NCBI RefSeq assembly: GCF_938017705.1
Contig: NZ_CALIIS010000247.1
Location: 1-11,299, forward strand
Origin: an uncultured Campylobacter sp.
GTDB taxonomy: Bacteria > Campylobacterota > Campylobacteria > Campylobacterales > Campylobacteraceae
Length of the DNA: 11,299 nt
Reading direction: 5' to 3'
Position 1 is the stretch's first letter; each line of letters opens with the position of its first letter. Position numbers and translations under genes: made by a program. Of this stretch, positions 5,861-11,299 are shown one piece after another. The notes under the pieces were generated by a model. That model had not been told where the DNA came from, did not search any database, and worked only from the letters and a program-made list of their open reading frames with translations.

Positions 5861-6863
5861 CGGTTTTCTCCGAAATTTGCGCTCTGATCTCCATGCTGCC
5901 TAGCTCGTAGCAGACCGGGCAGCGGTGCGAAAAAAGTCCCACCGAGCTTTTGCACTTCGCGCAGGTGTAGCTAAAGCTAAGCCCCGCGTCCTCAAAGCCC
6001 GCGTCTTTCATAGCCATAAGCGCGTTGATCTCAAAAATTTTACTCGCACTCTGCGGCTTTTGATCGCTTTTTCCAAGCGCGTAAAAAAGCGCATTGTACT
6101 CCGCATCCTGCGTATTTACCGCCGCAGGGAAATCATAGATCAGATCGATTGCCTGCTCGATCGGCGGGAAGCGGTCAAAGCCCTCCATAGGCTCTTTGTT
6201 TTTGATAAAAAGCTCCATGCAGAACCGCCCCGCGCCTTTGAAGTTTAGCTTTGAAATTTTAGCAATCTTCTTGTTAAACGGCGTATTGGCGTCGTTTGCG
6301 ATGATCTGGGCGCGCTCGAACTGGCTTTGGGCGTATACTTCGGCATCCTGTTCGCGCAGCGCGTCAAGCACCTCAAGCGCTTCATTAAAGCGTTTCAGCC
6401 GCTCATAAATCACCGTAAGGTGCGTAAGGGCCTCTTTGTTTCTGGGGCGTAGCTTCAGCGCCTGCAAAAACACCTCTTCGGCGCGCCCTAAAAAGCCCGC
6501 TTTGAAATATACGATACCGAGATTGGTAAGGATAAACTCCCTCTGCACGCCGCCGCTAGCCTTGCCTAGCGCGATTAGATAAATTTCTATCGCGCGCTCG
6601 AAGTCGCCGCTTTTTACGAAAGAGCTAGCCAAAATTCCAAGCGTCGGGATGTCGATTTGCGGGCTTGCCAAAAGCTGTCTGTGCTCGGTGCTAAGCGCGT
6701 CTAGGGTGTCAAATTTTTTGATGAAATTCTCTAAGCTCTGCCTCTCGTTTTTTTTAGAAAAAACTCCCCAGATGTAGCTTAGAATCGACACTAGCAAGAT
6801 TATGCTTATCAGCATGATAAGCCCGAAAATCGGGTCGCGATCGTCTAAGAAAAAATTATCCAA
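5838..6863 (-). CDS. LapB/YciM-like membrane TPR protein with C-terminal rubredoxin-type zinc ribbon
   Basis: Membrane-anchored TPR protein. Numbered from the upstream TTG at 6893, there is one transmembrane helix at about 22-42 (IFGLIMLISIILLVSILSYI), TPR-like helices at about 80-185 (the clearest is FILTNLGIVYFKAGFLGRAE and the next pair), and a C-terminal ribbon with CAKC (311-314) and CPVC (325-328). This order is the architecture of E. coli LapB (YciM), which adapts FtsH to LpxC and balances lipopolysaccharide synthesis, so a similar envelope role is inferred, not shown. I prefer the start TTG 6861-6863 (product 341 residues). It has GAGG six bases upstream, whereas the TTG at 6893 lies at a TATAAT box and cannot be on the transcript. 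The gene overlaps rnhA and corresponds in position to Cj1637c as I recall. Confidence 0.85.
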   Translation of the reverse strand: MDNFFLDDRDPIFGLIMLISIILLVSILSYIWGVFSKKNERQSLENFIKKFDTLDALSTEHRQLLASPQIDIPTLGILASSFVKSGDFERAIEIYLIALGKASGGVQREFILTNLGIVYFKAGFLGRAEEVFLQALKLRPRNKEALTHLTVIYERLKRFNEALEVLDALREQDAEVYAQSQFERAQIIANDANTPFNKKIAKISKLNFKGAGRFCMELFIKNKEPMEGFDRFPPIEQAIDLIYDFPAAVNTQDAEYNALFYALGKSDQKPQSASKIFEINALMAMKDAGFEDAGLSFSYTCAKCKSSVGLFSHRCPVCYELGSMEIRAQISEKTGEIGQTF

Positions 6864-6892
6864 ATCAAACCTCGTCGCAAAAATAAAGGGCA

Positions 6893-6898
6893 ATTATA
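6893..6898 (-). promoter_or_regulatory. Promoter -10 box of the TPR-rnhA operon
   Basis: TATAAT on the minus strand in an extended context (TTTGC before it, giving TGC-TATAAT). Predicted transcription start is near 6886. That leaves a leader of about 23 nt containing GAGG (6870-6873) before the TTG at 6861-6863. No -35 box is expected in Campylobacter sigma-70 promoters. Confidence 0.7.
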
Positions 6899-6910
6899 GC
6901 AAAGTGCGGG

Positions 6911-6916
6911 TATAAT
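6911..6916 (+). promoter_or_regulatory. Promoter -10 box of dnaG, giving a near-leaderless mRNA
   Basis: TATAAT ends eight bases before the dnaG ATG (6924). The expected start of transcription (about 7 nt downstream) falls at 6923-6924, on or next to the ATG, and there is no Shine-Dalgarno before it. It is separated by only 12 bp from the opposing -10 box at 6893-6898. Confidence 0.6.
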
Positions 6917-6923
6917 TTCGCTT

Positions 6924-9035
6924 ATGATTAAAAACGAAAGCATAGAAAATCTGCTGGCTACCGTAGATATCGTAGACGTCGTAGAAAAATATATCCCGCT
7001 TAAGCGCAGCGGCGCAAATTTCGTAGGCGTCTGCCCATTTCACGACGATTCGCATCCGAGCATGAGCGTGAGCTCCAAGCTTGGAATTTTTCACTGCTTT
7101 TCGTGCAAGGCCGGCGGCAACGCGATTAAATTTATCCAAGATTACGAAAAGATAAGCTTTCCAGAAGCGGTCGAAAAGCTTGCCGGGATGTATAATTTCG
7201 CGCTGCAATACACCGGTGCCAAAGTCCAGGAGCGCAGCGAAGAGAAGAAGGTGCTCGGGATTTTAAACGCCTACTACCAAAGCTGCCTTTATCAAAACCC
7301 CGCCGCCGTAAAATACTTGCACGAGCGTGGCTTAAGCGATCAGAGCATCCGCAAATTCGGCCTTGGCTACGCTGGAGCTAGCGCGCAGACGATCAGGGTT
7401 TTACAAAACGAAGAAATTCCGCCGCAAGACGCGCTAAATGCGGGCGCGGTGAAGCAAAACGAGCGCGGGCTTTACGCTAGCTTCATCGAGCGCATTACCT
7501 TTCCGATCTACAACCATGCAAGTAAACTCGTAGGCTTCGGCGGCCGCACGATAAGCGATAATCCCGCTAAATACGTCAATTCTCCGCAGTGCGCGCTGTT
7601 TGATAAATCTAAAATTTTCTACGCATTCGACCTTGCGAAAAAAAGCGCGATCGCCAAAAAAACCCTCATCATCACCGAGGGCTACATGGACGTCATCATG
7701 CTGCACCAAGCAGGCATCGACAACGCCGTAGCGGTGCTCGGCACGGCGCTGACGCCGGCTCATCTGCCGCTTATAAAGCGCGCGGAGCTTAACGTCGTGC
7801 TTAGCTTCGACGGCGACGCTGCGGGCATCAATGCGGCGATGAAATCGGCGCGGCTTTTGTGTCTGAATAAGATCGACTCAAGCGTCGCTATAATCGGCGG
7901 CGGTGCCGATCCTGCGGATATGATAGTCGCGGGCAAGGTGCGCGAGCTAGAGCAAATTTATGCTAGCGGCATGGAGAGTGGGGAGTTTCTGATCCGAAGA
8001 ATCGCTAAAAAATACGACCTCGCCCGCCCCGTGCAAAAAGAAGCGGCGCTAAATGAGATCAAAGAATTTACCGCAGCGCTGGGTCCCGTGCTCGCCGAGT
8101 CCTATCAGAGCCTAGTGGCGCAAATTTTAAATGTCTCGCCCAGCTCGTTCAATCTCGCCGACGGCGGTAAAAATTTCGGCGCGGGCTTTGAGGGGCGAAA
8201 TTTTAACGATGGCGGGAATTTCGGCTCTCGCGATTTCGGCTCTTACGGGGGGCACGGCGCAGACGGCAGGGGCGGCGCGAGCGGGAGCTTAAACGGCGGA
8301 AATTTTAATCGCGCGCAAAACACGGCGCGTTACGAAAGCTCTGCGCCGCCTGCGGCTTCGGCGAGACTCGGGCGCTCGCTACTGCGCCGCAAGGAGATCG
8401 CGGAGCTTCAGATCATAAAATCGATGCTGCTTGATGGCGAGATGGCACAGCTCGGGCTCGGCTGCTTAGAGCGGCGCGATTTTCGTATGCACGGCGATAT
8501 TTTCGAGGCGTTTTTGGCTTTCGCTCGCAGCGGCGGAAATTTTAAAAATTTCATCGCGGGCGGCGCAGGAGAAAATTTTATCCAGGGCGAGAGCGTAAAT
8601 TTAAAAATCGGCGAGAATTCTAGCGAGCAAAATTTTAACAGGCAAGGCTCTGCGGGTGTCATAAATTTAAAAGGTTCCGCGCAGCATGGCGCAAACGGCG
8701 GCGAGAAGCAAGAGGGTGCAAATAACGGCGAGAGACTGAGCTCAAGCAGTGGCGCAAAGCAAGGCGAGATGGAAGCCGCCGCTCAAAATGTTCAAAACGC
8801 TCAAAGCGTCCAAAATACCCAAAGCGCCGAAACCGAAGCCTGCGAAAATTTGCGTGCGCTCGCGCTGGACGATGAAATTTTGCCGATCGGCGGTGCGGCG
8901 CTTTTTAACGACGCGTGCAAAATTTTACGCCGCAACGCCCTGCAAGATCTGATGCAAAAGCTCAAAAACTCCGACGCGCCCGACAAAATCGAGCGGATCT
9001 TGGAGTATCAAAAAAAGATCAATCAACTCAAGTAA
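6924..9035 (+). CDS. dnaG: DNA primase with two low-complexity insertions
   Basis: DnaG makes the RNA primers for replication and is recruited to the fork by the DnaB helicase. The N-terminal zinc-binding domain has C37, H40, C58 and C61 (CPFH and CFSC). The polymerase core includes FGGRTI (205-210) and KYVNS (216-220). The TOPRIM part carries TEGYMDV (251-257) and SFDGDAAG (294-301) with E252, D296 and D298. The C-terminal helicase-binding region starts near 485. The protein is 703 residues; C. jejuni DnaG is about 605 as I recall. The excess is two disordered, in-frame stretches, about 412-480 and about 536-640, the second splitting the C-terminal domain. A near-leaderless promoter lies at 6911-6916. 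The following gene starts 9 nt downstream, so they are probably one operon. All catalytic motifs look intact, as expected for an essential gene. Confidence 0.97.
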   Translation: MIKNESIENLLATVDIVDVVEKYIPLKRSGANFVGVCPFHDDSHPSMSVSSKLGIFHCFSCKAGGNAIKFIQDYEKISFPEAVEKLAGMYNFALQYTGAKVQERSEEKKVLGILNAYYQSCLYQNPAAVKYLHERGLSDQSIRKFGLGYAGASAQTIRVLQNEEIPPQDALNAGAVKQNERGLYASFIERITFPIYNHASKLVGFGGRTISDNPAKYVNSPQCALFDKSKIFYAFDLAKKSAIAKKTLIITEGYMDVIMLHQAGIDNAVAVLGTALTPAHLPLIKRAELNVVLSFDGDAAGINAAMKSARLLCLNKIDSSVAIIGGGADPADMIVAGKVRELEQIYASGMESGEFLIRRIAKKYDLARPVQKEAALNEIKEFTAALGPVLAESYQSLVAQILNVSPSSFNLADGGKNFGAGFEGRNFNDGGNFGSRDFGSYGGHGADGRGGASGSLNGGNFNRAQNTARYESSAPPAASARLGRSLLRRKEIAELQIIKSMLLDGEMAQLGLGCLERRDFRMHGDIFEAFLAFARSGGNFKNFIAGGAGENFIQGESVNLKIGENSSEQNFNRQGSAGVINLKGSAQHGANGGEKQEGANNGERLSSSSGAKQGEMEAAAQNVQNAQSVQNTQSAETEACENLRALALDDEILPIGGAALFNDACKILRRNALQDLMQKLKNSDAPDKIERILEYQKKINQLK
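8157..8363 (+). repeat. In-frame insertion 1 of dnaG (Gly/Asn/Phe-rich linker)
   Basis: Encodes DnaG residues about 412-480 between the TOPRIM core and the C-terminal domain. It is Gly-rich with recurrent NFG, NFN and DFG triplets (at residues 417, 426, 432, 437 and 460), produced by repeated AAATTTCGG or AAATTTTAA words in the DNA. Linker expansion here is structurally tolerable, since other DnaG proteins have a flexible hinge at the same place. Confidence 0.65.
8529..8843 (+). repeat. In-frame insertion 2 of dnaG, inside the C-terminal domain
   Basis: Encodes DnaG residues about 536-640, between a helical part ending in DIFEAFLAFARSG and one resuming at about LRALALDDEILP. Composition is Gly, Asn, Gln, Ser, Glu and Ala. 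NF and NLK words coincide with AAATTTT cores. The 3' end contains a 9-nt tandem repeat at 8784-8828. Confidence 0.65.
8784..8828 (+). repeat. Tandem 9-nt repeat, five units, in dnaG
   Basis: Five consecutive 9-nt units of the form CAAA(A/G)NNNN, translating to QNV, QNA, QSV, QNT and QSA. The units differ only at a few positions, so this is the least decayed tandem repeat in the window and could vary in copy number without changing frame. Confidence 0.8.
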
Positions 9036-9044
9036 AGGAACGAA

Positions 9045-10028
9045 ATGAAGGCATTGGCGCTTTTTAGCGGCGGGCTTGATTCCATGCTCGCGATAAAACT
9101 CATCGTCTCGCAAGACATCGAGGTGCTCGCGCTGAATATGGATATCGGATTTAGCGGCAAGGACGATAAGGGCGAGATCATGCGCCGCAGAGCCGCAGCC
9201 GCGGGGGCAGATTTTAAAAGCGTCGATATCAGAAGCGAATATCTACGTCAGGTGCTTTTCGAGCCTAAATACGGCTACGGCAAGCACTTCAACCCCTGTA
9301 TCGATTGCCACGGATATATGTTTAAGACCGCGCTTGCGATGCTGCAAAGCGAAGGGGCGAGCTTCATCATCACGGGCGAGGTGCTCGGACAGCGCCCGAT
9401 GAGCCAGCGCGCGCAGGCTCTAGCTCAGGTCGGCGGGCTTAGCGGCGATGAGGAGGGGCTGATCCTACGCCCGCTGTGCGCGAAGCTACTGCCGCCCACG
9501 ACGCCCGAGATCAAAGGCTGGGTCGATAGGGGCGCGTTGCTTGACATCAGCGGGCGCGGGCGGGCTAGGCAGATGCAGCTGGCGGCAGAGTTCGGCTTTG
9601 AGGATTATGAAACGCCGGCGGGAGGCTGTCTGCTGACCGTGCAAAGCTTCAGCGAGCGGATCAAGGATGCGGTAAAATTTGAAAAGATCGAAACGCCTAA
9701 GGACGCTGAAATTTTAAAATTCGGGCGTCATCTGCGCCTGCCTGAGGGTGCGAAGCTAATAATCGGGCGGGATGAGAGCGACAACAAAAAGCTTGCCGCC
9801 GTGCAAAATCCGAAATTTAGCGAGATAAAATTTAAAGATGGCATCGTGGGCGCGCTAAGCCTGCTAAGCAGGGGTGCTAGCGAGGCGGATAGAGAGCTTG
9901 CGGCGAGGCTGGCGCTAACATACGCCAAAACGGACGCCGCGCGCAGCTATGCCCTGCTCATAGACGGCAGCGAGCTGAGCGCAAGCCCATTTGAGAGCAA
10001 GGATGCCGCCCGCGAGTATTTTGTGTGA
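9045..10028 (+). CDS. PP-loop ATPase, thiouridine-synthase-like (MnmA/TtuA-type), probably with C-terminal NFACT-R-like domain
   Basis: Predicted adenylating enzyme acting on RNA. The N-terminus has the PP-loop SGGLDS (8-13), which binds ATP in enzymes that activate a carbonyl for sulfur or nitrogen transfer. CIDC (85-88), GEVLGQRPMSQ (111-121) and PAGGCLLT (191-198) follow. C85, C88 and C195 are three well-placed cysteines, as in the [4Fe-4S]-dependent tRNA thiolases of the TtuA type. The last 120 residues (about 205-327) form a separate domain that may be the RNA-binding NFACT-R_2 type reported next to such PP-loop domains. This is not MnmA itself, which is longer and lacks this layout. At 327 residues it is complete. 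The ATG follows Shine-Dalgarno AAGGA by five bases, 9 nt after dnaG. The family call is fairly sure; the target nucleotide and cluster binding are inferred. Confidence 0.8.
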   Translation: MKALALFSGGLDSMLAIKLIVSQDIEVLALNMDIGFSGKDDKGEIMRRRAAAAGADFKSVDIRSEYLRQVLFEPKYGYGKHFNPCIDCHGYMFKTALAMLQSEGASFIITGEVLGQRPMSQRAQALAQVGGLSGDEEGLILRPLCAKLLPPTTPEIKGWVDRGALLDISGRGRARQMQLAAEFGFEDYETPAGGCLLTVQSFSERIKDAVKFEKIETPKDAEILKFGRHLRLPEGAKLIIGRDESDNKKLAAVQNPKFSEIKFKDGIVGALSLLSRGASEADRELAARLALTYAKTDAARSYALLIDGSELSASPFESKDAAREYFV

Positions 10029-10037
10029 TAGGCCTAT
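10028..10037. repeat. 10-bp palindrome at the edge of the AT-rich patch
   Basis: ATAGGCCTAT begins on the last base of the PP-loop gene stop codon and marks the switch from GC-rich to AT-rich sequence. A second palindrome, ATTCGAAT, lies at 10042-10049. They may be coincidental. Confidence 0.3.
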
Positions 10038-10054
10038 AAGAATTCGAATGTAAT

Positions 10055-10604
10055 ATGAAGCTTGAACGTTTTCCTGGTATAAACATTATAGTTGAAGAAA
10101 AACGTGTTATTTTCGAATTAAAAATTAAAAACCAAAAATCTGTATATATGTGCCACCCATTTACAAATAACACTGGAGGTATTGCGTTTGTTGATAGCAT
10201 AAAATTCTTAGAATTATGGCGTAATAGTAAAATTGATGTAGATAAAGAATAAGCAATAAAACGGAAGATGGTTGGCGAGACGATTACAAATATAGTTGGG
10301 CAGAAGAGGGCTTTAAACAGGGTCTTGGTAATCCTGTGCCATTGGCTAGAGTTTGTTGTTATTCTGATGAGTATTATGTACCAATAAAAGCAAGATGTAT
10401 TCCGTTTTTTAAAAGGAATATGTGAAAGAAACAAAATACGCTTGTTCATTTTCTGACGGAATAACACGTACTATTTGGCTGCTTTCTAATGGAGTAAAAT
10501 CATTTCCAGTACATTTAAACTCCTCCGATGAGACAAAAATATTGGCAAAATTTGCAGGTATTACAGAAAATTTTTATTATATTAAAGACAGAAATTCAAA
10601 GTGA
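10055..10604 (+). pseudogene. Frameshifted gene resembling the plasmid fertility inhibition factor family
   Basis: Three consecutive frames make one protein of about 184 residues when joined. Frame A (10055-10252) begins MKLERFPGINI and ends in DVDKE. Frame B (about 10246-10425) contains EDGWRDDYKYSWAEEGF and GNPVPLA. Frame C (about 10413-10604) contains FSDGITRTIWLLSNGVKSFPV. Each change is the same kind: adding one A to the AAA at 10244-10246, and one to the AAAA at 10411-10414, restores a single frame. So two single-base losses in A-tracts explain everything. The combination W-R-x-D-x-K-Y, NPVPLA and TRTIWL...G...FPV resembles, from memory, proteins annotated as plasmid fertility inhibition factor, which block conjugative transfer of co-resident plasmids. 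Codon use and base composition differ sharply from flanking genes, so it was probably acquired horizontally. It could instead be intact in the cell if the indels are homopolymer sequencing errors. Confidence 0.6.
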
Positions 10605-10709
10605 ACTAAATTTATGGGATAAGAAATAATATATAAAATTTTAGTCATAAATTTATGGAATTTTAGTTAAAATCCTTTCATCAAAATTTCGCGTAAAAGC
10701 TCTGCGAAA
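10605..10709. other. AT-rich spacer with an 11-bp direct repeat
   Basis: No gene. TAAATTTATGG occurs at 10607-10617 and again at 10648-10658. The second copy lies just before the promoter-like sequence of the transporter gene. The rest is A/T-rich with no hairpin terminator that I can see for the broken gene upstream. Confidence 0.4.
10668..10673 (+). promoter_or_regulatory. Candidate -10 box of the AI-2E family transporter gene
   Basis: TAAAAT preceded by a T-rich tract (TTTTAGT), the usual look of Campylobacter sigma-70 promoters that lack a -35 box. Predicted start is near 10680, giving a leader of about 50 nt to the TTG at 10731. Confidence 0.45.
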
Positions 10710-10720
10710 ATGTCAAATTT

Positions 10721-10725
10721 AGGAG
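10721..10725 (+). promoter_or_regulatory. Ribosome binding site that decides a TTG start
   Basis: AGGAG five bases before TTG at 10731-10733. An in-frame ATG at 10710 has no Shine-Dalgarno, and the ATG at 10743 is too far downstream, so TTG is the preferred start of the transporter gene. Confidence 0.65.
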
Positions 10726-10730
10726 AATCC

Positions 10731-11299
10731 TTGAAGCTTCAAATGTCCTTGATGTCGGTTGCCTGCGTAGTAATCATCCTGGCTGGTCTTAAAGCCGCGC
10801 AGGCTATCGTCGTGCCATTTTTGCTAGCTATTTTCATCACGGTGCTCGTCTCACCGCTGGTGCTTTATGTCCAAAAGATCCGCGTCGGGCGTGTTTTTAG
10901 CTTCCTCATCATCACTTTTGCTTTCGTAGCGATTATAGTGTTTTTCGGCGCAGTCATCTTTGATGCGATCAAGGAATTTTCAGCGCGCCTGCCCGAGCTT
11001 CAAGCAAAATTTGAAGAGGTGCTAGGAGGCGTGAGTGCGAAGCTCTCTCGCTTCGGCATAGAGCTTAACGCCGCAAACCTAGGCATTGATCCGAGCGAAG
11101 CCGCCGCGCAGCTATCTGCACTACTGCGCAAAACAGGCTCGATAGTCTCGACGGGATTTTTCATTTTTATAATGGTTTCATTTATGGTCTTTGAAAGCTC
11201 CGTGATCGACGAGAAAATCCGCTATTTTTCGCAAAGTAGCCGCGCTACACACACTTTCGTGAAGAAATTTGCCTCCAGCCTCAAAAAATATCTACTAAT
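10731..11299 (+). CDS. AI-2E family transporter (PerM/TqsA type), partial
   Basis: N-terminal 189 residues of a membrane transporter of the AI-2E family (Pfam PF01594), whose members export autoinducer-2 or other small solutes or act as Na+/H+ antiporters; the substrate here is unknown. The visible part has the family opening: hydrophobic helices at about residues 8-17, 24-45 and 55-78, the typical VVPFLLAIFITVLVSPLV run, a soluble amphipathic stretch after DAIKEFSARLPEL, and a further helix near 145-160 (STGFFIFIMVSFMVF). Family proteins are about 340-380 residues, so roughly half is missing beyond the window end. The start chosen is TTG at 10731 because of the AGGAG before it; ATG 10710 in the same frame would add seven residues. 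It appears to have its own promoter, separate from the broken gene upstream. Confidence 0.88.
   Translation, partial: MKLQMSLMSVACVVIILAGLKAAQAIVVPFLLAIFITVLVSPLVLYVQKIRVGRVFSFLIITFAFVAIIVFFGAVIFDAIKEFSARLPELQAKFEEVLGGVSAKLSRFGIELNAANLGIDPSEAAAQLSALLRKTGSIVSTGFFIFIMVSFMVFESSVIDEKIRYFSQSSRATHTFVKKFASSLKKYLL

Noticed and set aside
6864..6893. TTG at 6893 as the start of the TPR gene
   Set aside because: The codon sits on the last base of the TATAAT box, upstream of the predicted transcription start, and has no Shine-Dalgarno; TTG at 6863 with GAGG is better.
10241..10425. Programmed -1 ribosomal frameshifting to join the broken gene
   Set aside because: Both shifts are -1, but neither site offers an X-XXY-YYZ slippery heptamer in the right phase, and two shifts would be needed. 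Single-base loss in A-tracts is simpler.
9958..10467. 169-residue minus-strand frame across the AT-rich patch
   Set aside because: It lies opposite the three plus-strand frames that give a coherent family-like protein, begins without a ribosome binding site and runs into the end of the PP-loop gene; composition looks like an antisense artefact of AT-rich DNA.
10710..10730. ATG at 10710 as the transporter start
   Set aside because: In frame but without a ribosome binding site, whereas AGGAG is ideally spaced for TTG at 10731; the difference is only seven residues.

Overview
The window looks like chromosomal DNA of a Campylobacter-group epsilonproteobacterium (Campylobacterota). The evidence is the core order rnc-aroC, rnhA, a TPR gene and then divergent dnaG, which from memory matches the block around Cj1634c-Cj1638 of C. 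jejuni. Spacers and low-complexity coding stretches are also rich in AAATTT/AAAATTTT. The GC-rich codon use is high for the genus and would suit a species such as C. gracilis; the species call is inference.

Layout. Positions 1-244 (minus) hold the N-terminal part of an unknown small membrane protein. Positions 245-633 are a poorly explained spacer. Positions 634-2669 (minus) carry a coupled pair, a GNAT acetyltransferase swollen by two repetitive in-frame insertions and a four-helix membrane protein. Positions 2799-4843 (minus) carry rnc (RNase III with a long disordered tail) coupled to aroC (chorismate synthase). Positions 4844-5437 are a 594-bp spacer of degenerate repeats with a probable terminator. 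Positions 5438-6863 (minus) carry a LapB/YciM-like TPR-rubredoxin membrane protein overlapping rnhA (RNase HI). A very tight divergent promoter pair near 6893-6916 separates these from dnaG (6924-9035, plus), followed after 9 nt by a PP-loop thiouridylase-like gene. From 10029 to about 10680 there is an AT-rich patch holding a three-frame, broken gene that resembles the plasmid fertility-inhibition factor family. An AI-2E family transporter gene starts at 10731 and runs off the end.

Functionally this is mostly housekeeping: primer synthesis (DnaG), RNA-DNA hybrid removal (RnhA), dsRNA processing (Rnc), the last step of chorismate synthesis (AroC), probable tRNA sulfur modification and an envelope-control candidate. 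The most unusual observation is that three otherwise ordinary proteins (the GNAT, RNase III and DnaG) carry long, in-frame, low-complexity repeat expansions. In the GNAT these have clear 7-residue and 8-9-residue periods, and one DnaG insert lies inside the C-terminal domain. This suggests a lineage-specific process that expands short repeats inside coding sequence. I found no CRISPR array, rRNA, tRNA, insertion sequence or defence system.
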